Of a stretch of 64,000 bases of DNA, positions 10,962-21,460 are shown in pieces. How positions within the stretch are numbered: the stretch's first letter is position 1; the number at the start of each line of letters is the position of its first letter. This DNA comes from Limnohabitans sp. (lineage in GTDB: Bacteria > Pseudomonadota > Gammaproteobacteria > Burkholderiales > Burkholderiaceae_C): assembly GCF_023910625.1 (NCBI RefSeq), contig NZ_JAAVVW010000003.1, forward strand, positions 558,001 through 622,000, read 5' to 3'. Under the pieces are notes generated by a model that did not search any database, was not told the origin of the DNA, and was given only the letters and a program-made list of their open reading frames with translations. The position numbers and the translations under genes are program-made.

Positions 10962-11861
10962 ATGAATCGCATCGGATTGTGGATTTCGAGTTTGCTGGTG
11001 GTGTTCGCACTGCTCAGCTCTACATTGTTCGTGGTGGACCAGCGTCAATTTGGCGTGGTTTACGCTTTGGGTCAGATCAAGGAAGTGATCACCGAGCCGG
11101 GCCTGCACTTCAAACTGCCGCCCCCCCTGCAAAACGTTAATTACATTGACAAGCGTTTGTTGACGCTGGACAGCCCTGAAAATGAGCCCATGCTCACCGC
11201 TGAAAAGCAGCGTGTGGTGATCGATTGGTATGTGCGCTGGCGCATCACCGACCCACAGGCCTACATCCGCAACGTGGGTCTGGATGAGAAGGCAGGCACC
11301 AACCAACTCAACCGCGTGGTCCGTAACGCTTTCCAAGAAGAAATCAACAAACGCACCGTCAACGAGTTGCTCTCTCTCAAGAGGGAAGAACTGATGGACG
11401 ACGTCAAATCCGCCGTGCTGACCGTTGTCAAAGGGGCCAAGCCCTGGGGTGTGGACGTGGTGGATGTGCGCATCACCCGCGCCGACTATGTGGACACCAT
11501 CACCGAATCGGTTTATCGCCGGATGGAAGCCGAGCGCAAGCGGGTGGCCAACGAGCTGCGTTCAACCGGTGGTGCTGAGGGTGAAAAAATCCGCGCCGAT
11601 GCCGATCGCCAACGCGAGGTGACGATTGCCAACGCTTACCGTGATGCCCAGAAGATCAAGGGGGAGGGTGATGCCCAAGCGGCCCGTCTGTATGCTGAAT
11701 CTTTTGGCCGCGACCCTCAGTTTGCCCAGTTCTACCGCAGCCTCGAAGCCTACAAATCCAGCTTCAACAGCAAAGGTGACGTGATGGTGCTCGACCCCGG
11801 TAGCTCCGAGTTCTTCAAGGGCATGCGCGGCACACCGGGCAGTGCGCCGGCCCGGAAGTAA
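10962..11861 (+). CDS. hflC: Membrane protease modulator HflC
   Basis: The partner of HflK in the FtsH-regulating SPFH complex. It is 299 aa, with an N-terminal signal-anchor (LWISSLLVVFALLSSTLFVV) and an SPFH domain containing DQRQFGVVYALGQI. A helical segment rich in Arg/Glu/Ala lies near residues 185-245. An AAGGA ribosome-binding site precedes the ATG. A degraded DUF2065 gene starts directly after the stop codon. Confidence 0.96.
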   Translation: MNRIGLWISSLLVVFALLSSTLFVVDQRQFGVVYALGQIKEVITEPGLHFKLPPPLQNVNYIDKRLLTLDSPENEPMLTAEKQRVVIDWYVRWRITDPQAYIRNVGLDEKAGTNQLNRVVRNAFQEEINKRTVNELLSLKREELMDDVKSAVLTVVKGAKPWGVDVVDVRITRADYVDTITESVYRRMEAERKRVANELRSTGGAEGEKIRADADRQREVTIANAYRDAQKIKGEGDAQAARLYAESFGRDPQFAQFYRSLEAYKSSFNSKGDVMVLDPGSSEFFKGMRGTPGSAPARK

Positions 11862-11864
11862 ATC

Positions 11865-12050
11865 TTGCTCGACACCCTCCTGATGGCCTTGGGCCTGATG
11901 CTTATCCTGGAGGGGTTGCTGCCCATGATCTCGCCACGCAGGTGGCGAGGCCTGTTATAGCAAATGCTCCAGCTTCAGGAGGGGCAGATTCGGTTTTTCG
12001 GCATGATCATGGTGGTGTTCGGACTGGTGGTGATTTGGCTGCTGGCCTGA
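11865..12050 (+). pseudogene. DUF2065 (YjeT-like) small membrane protein, interrupted by an amber codon
   Basis: The frame directly after the hflC stop encodes a DUF2065-like protein of 61 residues: LEGLLPMISPRRW, then LQLQEGQIRFFG and a C-terminal hydrophobic helix. Family members sit at this exact place in beta-proteobacteria. The frame contains TAG at 11958-11960 (codon 32), where I recall related proteins having Glu or another polar residue, so a GAG-to-TAG change is the simplest reading. There is no ATG at the expected start; ATC and TTG are the only codons between the hflC stop and the first conserved residues. It is either a pseudogene, a sequencing error, or read through by a suppressor. 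Confidence 0.75.
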
Positions 12051-12192
12051 CACCCTCACGCTGGTGCGGCTGATCCGAACGGGCCCATTCTTCTCACAGA
12101 GTCAGGATTTGGACAATTTGCCAATCTCTTTGCCGGAAATGAGCCTGTCAACCCGGTAAAATCTCGTTTTTACCCCTTCCCCCCATCCCCTC
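12051..12192 (+). other. Leader region of hisZ
   Basis: This is the rest of the 331-base stretch between hflC and hisZ. I see no ORF of interest, no clear terminator and only a weak promoter candidate: a TAAAAT -10-like hexamer at about 12157, without a good -35 at the right distance. A pyrimidine-rich run precedes the hisZ ATG. Confidence 0.4.
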
Positions 12193-14699
<2,507 letters not shown>

Positions 14700-14755
14700 T
14701 TGAGCGATCAGCGCCTCCTGTTTATCCACCCACCTTTTTCGACGGAGTTCTTCCC

Positions 14756-15280
14756 ATGTTGACTGAAGACGGCAAGCACCTGTACGTGAGCTACGACGAG
14801 TACCACAACCTGATTGAAAAACTCGCCATCAAAATACACCAGTCCGACTGGCAGTTTGACAATATCCTTTGTCTGGCCCGTGGCGGCATGCGCCCTGGCG
14901 ACATCCTGTCGCGTATTTTTGACAAGCCTCTGGCCATCATGTCCACCAGCTCCTACCGCGCCGAATCCGGCACCTTGCAAGGCCACCTGGACATCGCCCG
15001 TTACATCACCACGCCCAAAGGCGAGATCGCTGGCAGAGTGCTGTTGGTCGACGATTTGGCCGATACCGGTCATACCTTGCGTGCGGTGGTGGATCTGCTC
15101 AAGAACAACTACAAACCCGTGACTGAATTACGTACTGCTGTCATCTGGACCAAGGGGGTGTCGACCTTCAAGCCTGACTATTCGGTGGACGACTTGCCCA
15201 CGAACCCCTGGATTCACCAGCCTTTCGAGCCGTATGACAACATGCGTCCCGAAAAATTGCTGGAAAAGTGGAGTGTCTAA
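14756..15280 (+). CDS. Purine-type phosphoribosyltransferase
   Basis: A 174 aa type I phosphoribosyltransferase, probably hypoxanthine/xanthine-guanine salvage. The PRPP-binding motif VLLVDDLADTGHTL is intact at about residues 98-111. An upstream LCLARGGMRPGDIL loop supplies the PPi loop. The C-terminal WIHQPFEPYD resembles the hood region of Gpt-like enzymes. It follows purA by 56 bp, which supports a purine role. The exact base specificity cannot be read from sequence. Confidence 0.85.
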   Translation: MLTEDGKHLYVSYDEYHNLIEKLAIKIHQSDWQFDNILCLARGGMRPGDILSRIFDKPLAIMSTSSYRAESGTLQGHLDIARYITTPKGEIAGRVLLVDDLADTGHTLRAVVDLLKNNYKPVTELRTAVIWTKGVSTFKPDYSVDDLPTNPWIHQPFEPYDNMRPEKLLEKWSV

Positions 15281-15352
15281 GCTCCACTCAAAACGACTGC
15301 TTGTGGATCGGATAGGATTCCTTCTAGGCACCCCTTGCTTCAGGATGCTGAC

Positions 15353-16597
15353 ATGAGCACAACAAAACGAGACATCACCAATCTTATCCACCACGCCTAC
15401 ACACCGCCTGCCGGCTTTGACGCCCCACAGCAGGGCGTTTTCAAGGCTTCGACGGTGTACTTTCCAACCGTGGCCAACATGCGCCAGCGTGAATGGAAAG
15501 ACAAATCGTCTTATACCTACGGCTTGCACGGAACACCCACGACCTACACTCTCGAAGAGCGCCTGTGCAGCCTGGAAGGCGGTGCCCAGTGCGTTCTGGT
15601 TCCCAGTGGGCTGGCTGCTTTGGCCACCGTGGCTTTGGCGGTGCTGCACAGTGGTGATGAGGTGCTGCTGCCCGCTAATGCCTACGGCCCCAACAAGGCG
15701 CTGGCCGAAGGCGAGTTGCGCCATTACGGCATCTCTCACCAACTCTACGACCCGCTGAGTCCGCAAGACCTGGCCAGCAAGATCAATCCGCGCACTCGCT
15801 TGGTGTGGATGGAAGCACCCGGGTCGGTCAGCATGGAGTTTCCGGATCTGCCTGAGATGGTGCGCCTGTGCAAGGCTCGAGGCGTTATGTGTGCACTGGA
15901 CAACACTTGGGGTTCAGGCTTGGCCTTCAAGCCCTTTGATTTGCTGGGCGACGCGCCTGCCGATGGTGAGTCGGGCAGTTTGGCGGTGGACATCAGCGCT
16001 CATGCGCTGACCAAATATCCCAGCGGAGGTGGCGACGTGCTGATGGGCAGCGTCATCACGCGGAATCCGGCCCTGCATTTGAAAATCAAGCTGTGCCACA
16101 TGCGATTGGGCTTGGGTGTGGCAGCCAACGATGCCGAAGCAGTGCTGCGTTCCTTACCCAGCATTGATTTGCGTTATCGGGCACATGACCAGACCGCTCG
16201 GGCCTTGGCTGCCTGGTGGCAGGCTCAGCCGCAATGTGTTCAGTTGCTGCACCCTGCATTTGCAGGCTCGCCGGGGCACTCGCATTGGCAAGCACTGTGC
16301 GAGCGCACGCCCGGTTCGGGATTGGCAGCGGGTTTGTTCAGCGTGATGATTGATGCGCGTTATAGCCAGGCGCAAGTGGATGCCTTTTGCGATAACTTGA
16401 AGTTCTTCAGGATTGGCTACAGCTGGGGGGGGCCGGTAAGTCTGGTCGTGCCGTATGACCTGGCTTCCATGCGGCAAAGTTGGCCTTCTCATTTGAAGCA
16501 AGGCACGCTGGTGCGCTTTTCCAGCGGTCTGGAGTCGGCGCACGACTTGATACATGACCTGAATCAATCTGCCCAAGCCCACCTGCCTGTTGCTTGA
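15353..16597 (+). CDS. metC: Cystathionine beta-lyase (Cys/Met metabolism PLP enzyme)
   Basis: A PLP-dependent enzyme of the gamma-family, 414 aa from ATG 15353 (15335 is an alternative six codons upstream). Conserved features are SYTYGLHGTPT near the N-terminus, the LDNTWGSGL segment with the cofactor-binding Asp, and the Schiff-base Lys in HALTKYPSGGGDVLMG. It cleaves cystathionine to homocysteine, pyruvate and ammonia on the way to methionine, assuming the usual assignment for this subgroup. The frame ends with no clear terminator. Confidence 0.87.
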   Translation: MSTTKRDITNLIHHAYTPPAGFDAPQQGVFKASTVYFPTVANMRQREWKDKSSYTYGLHGTPTTYTLEERLCSLEGGAQCVLVPSGLAALATVALAVLHSGDEVLLPANAYGPNKALAEGELRHYGISHQLYDPLSPQDLASKINPRTRLVWMEAPGSVSMEFPDLPEMVRLCKARGVMCALDNTWGSGLAFKPFDLLGDAPADGESGSLAVDISAHALTKYPSGGGDVLMGSVITRNPALHLKIKLCHMRLGLGVAANDAEAVLRSLPSIDLRYRAHDQTARALAAWWQAQPQCVQLLHPAFAGSPGHSHWQALCERTPGSGLAAGLFSVMIDARYSQAQVDAFCDNLKFFRIGYSWGGPVSLVVPYDLASMRQSWPSHLKQGTLVRFSSGLESAHDLIHDLNQSAQAHLPVA

Positions 16598-16719
16598 GCC
16601 CGTTTTTTATTCAGTGTGGACTGTCATTCTCGATTGATTTCCCCGTTTGGGTAGTTTCCTGACTGTTCAAAGCTGTAGAGGGAGGGTAATCTGAACTCAC
16701 CAATGATTTCAGGATTGTC

Positions 16720-17556
16720 ATGCCCTCTGACGTCAAGCCCTTGCCCGCAGTCTCAACCGAAAACGCTGACTTGCCCACCATGGCCTCGCCCTATGTGCCT
16801 CCGGCTCCTGAAGGGCCCCAGTTGCTGATTCGGCCATTGGGCTTTGCAGACCCCTTTCGCTGGCTTGCCCGCGGCTGGCAAGATCTTTTGAAGCACCCGG
16901 GCATTGCGCTGTTTTATGGCCTGTGCTTTTGGGGCATGGCGCAGGTGCTGACCCTGGTTTTCAAGCACAAGCCCGAATACACCTTGTCACTGGTATCAGG
17001 CTGTTTGCTGGTGGGGCCATTCTTGGCCATGGGGCTGTACGAAGTTAGCCGAAAAAGAGAGCGGGGCGAGATGCCAGACTTGGCCACATCGCTCATGTGT
17101 TGGGACCAGCACATCCGCAGCATGGCCATGCTGGTGTTGGCGCTGCTGGTGTTGGAGCTGCTGTGGGGCAGAGTTTCTTTGGTGGTGTTTGCGGTATTTT
17201 TCAACACCGGAATGCCCTCGACCACGGGCGTGATCGAGGCGGTCTTTAACCCCAACAATATCGAGTTTATAGTGGCCTATCTGGTTGTGGGAGGGGTGTT
17301 TGCAAGCCTTGTTTACGGTTTATCGGTGGTGTCAATTCCCATGATCCTGGACCTCGACACCGACGCGATTACGGCGGTGCTGACCAGCATTCGGGTTGTT
17401 TTTTCACACCTTGGGGTAATGCTGCTGTGGGGTTTTTTGCTCAGCGTTTTGGTGTTGGCCGCGCTGTGGCCATGGGCCTTGGGCATCATTTTGGTGGGGC
17501 CTTGGCTGGGGCACGCCAGCTGGCATGCCTATCGGGCCACTGTCGGGTGGGAGTAA
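16720..17556 (+). CDS. DUF2189 integral membrane protein
   Basis: A 278 aa membrane protein of the DUF2189 family, recognised by its N-terminal RPLGFADPFRWLARGWQDL, the short amphipathic segment that precedes the first helix. About six hydrophobic segments follow, the last near LLWGFLLSVLVLAALWPWAL. Family function is unknown. It stands alone between metC and a small charged protein, with 122 bp upstream. Confidence 0.8.
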   Translation: MPSDVKPLPAVSTENADLPTMASPYVPPAPEGPQLLIRPLGFADPFRWLARGWQDLLKHPGIALFYGLCFWGMAQVLTLVFKHKPEYTLSLVSGCLLVGPFLAMGLYEVSRKRERGEMPDLATSLMCWDQHIRSMAMLVLALLVLELLWGRVSLVVFAVFFNTGMPSTTGVIEAVFNPNNIEFIVAYLVVGGVFASLVYGLSVVSIPMILDLDTDAITAVLTSIRVVFSHLGVMLLWGFLLSVLVLAALWPWALGIILVGPWLGHASWHAYRATVGWE

Positions 17557-17605
17557 GGCCTCAAAGAAACTGTTACATTGAACAGCCCTCATTAAAGGAG
17601 CCATC

Positions 17606-17827
17606 TTGGCCACACCCAACTACGGATTCGAAAAACGCCAGAAAGAACTGGCCAAGAAACGCAAAAAAGAAGACAAGCTCAAAGCCAAGTCCGACCGCAA
17701 ATCGGGCCTGTTTTCAGAAGACGGCTCCGAAATCGAGGGCGAAGAGGGCGACGCCAACAATGCAGCGCCCGGTGCTGCTGACTCGTCCACGCCCGGCGCG
17801 GTCGACGCTTCCACGCCAGCTGATTGA
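17606..17827 (+). CDS. Small charged protein of unknown function, TTG start
   Basis: A 73 aa protein I do not recognise beyond similar small proteins seen in Burkholderiales. It starts with TTG at 17606, preceded at a good distance by AAAGGAG. The N-terminal half is very Lys-rich (KRQKELAKKRKKEDKLKAK) and probably helical or nucleic-acid binding. The C-terminal half is Ala/Asp/Ser/Pro-rich and acidic, probably disordered. It ends 15 bp from the convergent mnmH stop. Confidence 0.65.
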   Translation: MATPNYGFEKRQKELAKKRKKEDKLKAKSDRKSGLFSEDGSEIEGEEGDANNAAPGAADSSTPGAVDASTPAD

Positions 17828-17842
17828 ATCACCGGACATTGA

Positions 17843-18898
17843 TCACCCTTGCACCAGCTCACGCGCCAAAACCAGCATGTCCACCATGCTGTGGCTGGCC
17901 GGCGTGACCAGCGGGGCTTGGGCGTAATGCACAAAGTTGTTGCCGGTGGAGGTCTCGTAACCCGGGTCATAGTGGCCTGAAAGCAGTTCGGTCACCACCT
18001 CACGCATTTCACCCCGCTCAATTCTTTCTTGCCAGCCTTGCACCACAGCCTTGCCGCGCAGGGCTGTCAGCCGCTCCAACCGGTCGGCAAACAGGGCGCG
18101 GTCTTGCGTGAAAAACGCATAGTCTTCCATCAGCAAATTCACCCGACTCTCCAGCGACAGGTCCACCCGCAGGCAGGGGCTGGCCCGCATGGCCACCATC
18201 AGCTCGTCGGGCACCGCCAGATTGCCCACCTTTTTGCTTTCGGCTTCCACAAACACCGGACGGTCCGCGCTGAAGCCGCGCAAAGCATTCCAGACCTGCG
18301 TGTCAAAGGCTTTTTGCGTCGGCTGCGGCGTGCCCGGAATCAAGCCCAACACCGAACTGCGGTGGCAGGCGATGTCCTCCAGATCGAGCACCTGCGCACC
18401 TTCTTGCGCCAAGGCTTGCAGGAAGCGCGTTTTACCCGAACCCGTGGGTCCACAAAGCACCTTGAATTGCAGGCGCTGTGCCTGGCGGGGCGTGTCTTCC
18501 ATGACCTCTTTGCGAAACGCTTTGTAGCCGCCCTCAATCAGGTGCACCTTGAATCCGATTTGCCCCAAGATCAGCGCCAGCGAATTGCTGCGCTTGCCCC
18601 CGCGCCAGCAATACACCAGCGGTTGCCAGTTGCGCGGCTTGTCCATCACCTGGGTTTCGATGTGTCGGGCGATGTTTTTGGCCACCAAGGCCGCCCCCAC
18701 TTTTTGCGCCTCAAAGGGGTTGACCTGTTTGTACAGGGTACCCACCTTGATGCGCTCTTCGTTGTTGAGTGACGGCCAGCTCAAAGCGCCGGGCAGGTGG
18801 TCCTCGGCGTGTTCACCTTCGGAGCGCGCATCCAGAATGGCGTCAAACTGGTTCAGTTTGGCCATGGCTTCAAAGGCCGAGATCAGGTGAAGGCTCAT
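17843..18898 (-). CDS. mnmH: tRNA 2-selenouridine synthase
   Basis: Replaces sulphur by selenium in 2-thiouridine at tRNA wobble position 34, using selenophosphate. The protein is 351 aa. The N-terminal rhodanese domain carries the catalytic Cys in VYCWRGGKRS at about residue 95. A P-loop (GPTGSGKTRFLQ) follows at about 150. The start overlaps the tesA stop (ATGA), so the two form an operon. The selenophosphate synthase gene selD is not in this window. Confidence 0.93.
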   Translation of the reverse strand: MSLHLISAFEAMAKLNQFDAILDARSEGEHAEDHLPGALSWPSLNNEERIKVGTLYKQVNPFEAQKVGAALVAKNIARHIETQVMDKPRNWQPLVYCWRGGKRSNSLALILGQIGFKVHLIEGGYKAFRKEVMEDTPRQAQRLQFKVLCGPTGSGKTRFLQALAQEGAQVLDLEDIACHRSSVLGLIPGTPQPTQKAFDTQVWNALRGFSADRPVFVEAESKKVGNLAVPDELMVAMRASPCLRVDLSLESRVNLLMEDYAFFTQDRALFADRLERLTALRGKAVVQGWQERIERGEMREVVTELLSGHYDPGYETSTGNNFVHYAQAPLVTPASHSMVDMLVLARELVQG

Positions 18899-19545
18899 TT
18901 TAGTTGTTTACTCAAGGTGGGCCAAACATTGGCCAGCATGCGCGGCTGCGCAGCTTCGTTGGGGTGGATGCGGTCGGCCTGAAACCATTTGAGCGGTTCG
19001 GCATCATCGCCCACGCCTTTCAAAAAGAAAGGCACCAGCGCCGCTTTTTGGCTTCTGGCCACTTGGGCGTAGGCAGCTTCAAACTGCCGCGCCATCTCGG
19101 GGCCGTAGTTGGGCGGCATTTGCATGCCCAAAAGCAGCACTTGGGCCCCGGTCGCTTGGGCTTGCTTGGTCATGGCCAGCAAGTTGTCTTGCGTCATGGC
19201 CATCGGCAGGCCGCGCAGGGCGTCGTTGCCCCCCAGTTCAATGACCACATGGCTGGGTCGGTGGCGTTGCAGCAAGGCGGGCAGGCGTGAGCGCCCGCCC
19301 GAGGTGGTGTCGCCGCTGATGCTGGCGTTGATGACCTGAACGCCCGGCTTTTCGGTGGCCAGTTGTTTTTGCAATAAGGCCACCCAACCGGTGCCGCGGG
19401 CCAGGCCGTATTCGGCGCTCAGCGAGTCGCCTACCACCAAAATGCGTTGCCCGGAGGCCGCCGTCACTGGCGCGGCAAAGCCCCAGCTGGCAAGGGCCAG
19501 CAAGGTCCAGTTAAAGTGGCGTCGTCTCAACAAAGGTTTGTGCAT
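18895..19545 (-). CDS. tesA: GDSL-family esterase/lysophospholipase TesA-like, periplasmic
   Basis: A 216 aa SGNH hydrolase acting on acyl-thioesters, aryl esters or lysophospholipids in the periplasm. A Sec signal peptide covers about residues 1-30 (RRRHFNWTLLALASWGFA core). The catalytic Ser41 lies in VVGDSLSAEYG. The oxyanion-hole Asn is in ELGGNDALRG, and the catalytic Asp/His pair in ADRIHPNE. The frame is open upstream to 19731, but the signal peptide fixes the start at 19545. That start codon overlaps the start codon of the divergent ABC ATPase gene. Confidence 0.9.
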   Translation of the reverse strand: MHKPLLRRRHFNWTLLALASWGFAAPVTAASGQRILVVGDSLSAEYGLARGTGWVALLQKQLATEKPGVQVINASISGDTTSGGRSRLPALLQRHRPSHVVIELGGNDALRGLPMAMTQDNLLAMTKQAQATGAQVLLLGMQMPPNYGPEMARQFEAAYAQVARSQKAALVPFFLKGVGDDAEPLKWFQADRIHPNEAAQPRMLANVWPTLSKQLK

Positions 19546-20233
19546 GCCTGAATCCATCATTGCCGTGCGTGGCATTTCCAAAAGTGTGCAGGATGCCAGT
19601 GGGCAGCTGGACATTTTGCGCGATATCGATTTCTCTTTGATCGCGGGGGAAACAGCCGCCATTGTCGGTGCTTCCGGCTCGGGCAAAAGCACGCTGCTGG
19701 CGATCCTGGCCGGGTTGGACACGCCCAGCACGGGACAGGTGGTGTTGGCAGGGCAATCGCTGTTCGATTTGTCCGAAGACGAGCGCGCGGCCGTTCGGGC
19801 CCAACATGTGGGATTTGTGTTCCAGAGCTTTCAGCTCATGCCCAATCTGACAGCGCTGGAAAACGTGATGCTGCCCCTGGAGTTGGCCGATCGGCACGAT
19901 GCCCGCAGCACCGCCACGGCCATGCTGCAGCGCGTGGGCCTGGGTGAACGCCTGAAGCACCTGCCGAAAGTGCTCAGTGGCGGCGAGCAACAACGCGTGG
20001 CGCTGGCCCGTGCCTTTGTGGTGCAACCCGACGTGCTGCTGGCCGACGAGCCCACCGGCAGTCTGGACCACGCCACCGGCGAGGCCATCATGGATTTGAT
20101 GTTCGCGCTCAACCGCGAGCAGGGCACGACCTTGGTCCTGGTCACGCACGACCGCCTGCTGGCCGCTAGATGCGAGCGCAGCTTGGTGATTCAGGCAGGA
20201 CGTTTGTCGGAGCCTGCAGCGACCCCGGCCTGA
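19544..20233 (+). CDS. ABC transporter ATP-binding protein (YbbA/LolD type)
   Basis: A 229 aa ATPase of the MacB/LolD family. Walker A is GASGSGKST, the signature is LSGGEQQRVALARA, Walker B is VLLADEPTGSLD, and the switch His is VLVTHD. The start is fixed at 19544 because the nucleotide-binding fold begins only a few residues later. Divergent pairing with tesA matches the tesA-ybbA arrangement of enterobacteria. The large YbbP-type permease that normally follows is absent here; rlmB comes next. Confidence 0.88.
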   Translation: MPESIIAVRGISKSVQDASGQLDILRDIDFSLIAGETAAIVGASGSGKSTLLAILAGLDTPSTGQVVLAGQSLFDLSEDERAAVRAQHVGFVFQSFQLMPNLTALENVMLPLELADRHDARSTATAMLQRVGLGERLKHLPKVLSGGEQQRVALARAFVVQPDVLLADEPTGSLDHATGEAIMDLMFALNREQGTTLVLVTHDRLLAARCERSLVIQAGRLSEPAATPA

Positions 20234-20293
20234 ACTCGGATCCGTTTGGGCAAGCGGTCAAATCGGCAGGCTGCGACCAACGATAATCCGAGC

Positions 20294-21028
20294 ATGTCAT
20301 CCCACAAAGTGCTGTTCGGCTTTCATGCCGTGGGCGTTCGCCTCAAGATCGCCCCTCAATCCGTTGTTGAAATCCATTACGAGGTCACGCGCCGCGATGC
20401 GCGCATGCGCCAGTTCATCGACAAGGCGCGCGATTCGGGCATGCGCATGATCGAATCGGACGGTGAGCGCTTGGCCAAGCTGGCCGGTGGCCACGGTCAC
20501 CAGGGTGTGGTGGCCATGGTCTCGCCCATGCCTCAAAACCATTCGCTGGACGACCTGCTCGACACCGTGGAAGGCCCGCCCTTGCTGTTGGTGCTGGACG
20601 GCGTGACCGATCCGCACAACCTGGGCGCGTGCCTGCGCGTGGCCGATGGCGCGGGTGCGCACGCGGTCATCGCCCCCAAAGACCACGCGGCGGGCATCAA
20701 CGCCACCGTGGCCAAGGTGGCCAGCGGCGCGGCCGAAACCATGCCTTATTTCATGGTCACCAACTTGGCGCGCACCTTGGGCGAACTCAAGGAGCGCAGC
20801 ATCTGGATCGTCGGCACCAGCGACGATGCACCGCGCACGGTTTACCAAGCCGACTTGAAAGTGCCCACTGCCTTGGTGCTGGGCGCTGAGGGCGCTGGCA
20901 TGCGCCAGTTGACGCGCAAGAACTGCGACGAGCTGGTCAGCATCCCCATGCGCGGCGCGGTGGAAAGCCTGAACGTGTCGGTGGCCAGTGGCGTTTGCCT
21001 CTACGAGGCCTTGCGCCAGCGCAGCTGA
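20294..21028 (+). CDS. rlmB: 23S rRNA (guanosine(2251)-2'-O)-methyltransferase RlmB
   Basis: A SPOUT-class (TrmH) methyltransferase modifying G2251 in the peptidyl-transferase P loop. The protein is 244 aa from ATG 20294; the upstream open frame to 20246 is not family-like. It has an N-terminal L30e-like substrate-binding domain. The SPOUT motifs are LDGVTDPHNLGACLR, LVLGAEGAGMRQLTR and PMRGAVESLNVSVA, the last supplying the SAM-binding knot. Confidence 0.95.
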   Translation: MSSHKVLFGFHAVGVRLKIAPQSVVEIHYEVTRRDARMRQFIDKARDSGMRMIESDGERLAKLAGGHGHQGVVAMVSPMPQNHSLDDLLDTVEGPPLLLVLDGVTDPHNLGACLRVADGAGAHAVIAPKDHAAGINATVAKVASGAAETMPYFMVTNLARTLGELKERSIWIVGTSDDAPRTVYQADLKVPTALVLGAEGAGMRQLTRKNCDELVSIPMRGAVESLNVSVASGVCLYEALRQRS

Positions 21029-21070
21029 GATTCTTTCAAATCATCCAACCATTCAAATAGGGCGCACGCC

Positions 21071-21421
21071 ATGTCAAAAAACACCCCCCGAATCGGCTTG
21101 ATCATCGCCGTTGGTGCGACCTGCCTGCTGGCCGCCTGCACACAAGAGCAACAAAACAAAATCAGCCGCGGCATCCAGAACTGGACCGGGACCAATGGCG
21201 TGATGGAGGTGTATGCAGGCGAGAAGCTGGTGCGCCGCTTCATCAAGGTCGACAAAGTCAGCACCGCTTTGGGTACAGACGATGGCAAAGCCCGTGCCTA
21301 CCGTTATGGCTACGGCGTGCTCGATGAAAACTTCAACTTCGAAGTCGATCCGGGCGAGAAAAAAGTGTATTTCGAGGTCAGCGACTACTCGAACACGGTG
21401 TTTTTCGAGAGCCCGCGCTGA
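21071..21421 (+). CDS. Small predicted lipoprotein of unknown function
   Basis: A 116 aa protein with an N-terminal hydrophobic signal ending in the lipobox LAAC (Cys at about residue 23), so it is probably a membrane lipoprotein. The mature part is beta-rich (VMEVYAGEKLVRRFIKVDKVSTALGTD, shown here only in part as EKLVRRFIKVDKVST). I do not recognise the family. It ends 39 bp before the convergent chromate transporter gene. Confidence 0.7.
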   Translation: MSKNTPRIGLIIAVGATCLLAACTQEQQNKISRGIQNWTGTNGVMEVYAGEKLVRRFIKVDKVSTALGTDDGKARAYRYGYGVLDENFNFEVDPGEKKVYFEVSDYSNTVFFESPR

Positions 21422-21460
21422 TGTCAGTGACTGGGTGTGAGCGCTGGAGGCTTAACTGCA

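Noticed and set aside
15267..15288. 7-bp hairpin across the stop codon of the phosphoribosyltransferase gene
   Set aside because: It has no T-run on the plus strand; the T-rich side is on the minus strand, where no gene needs terminating.
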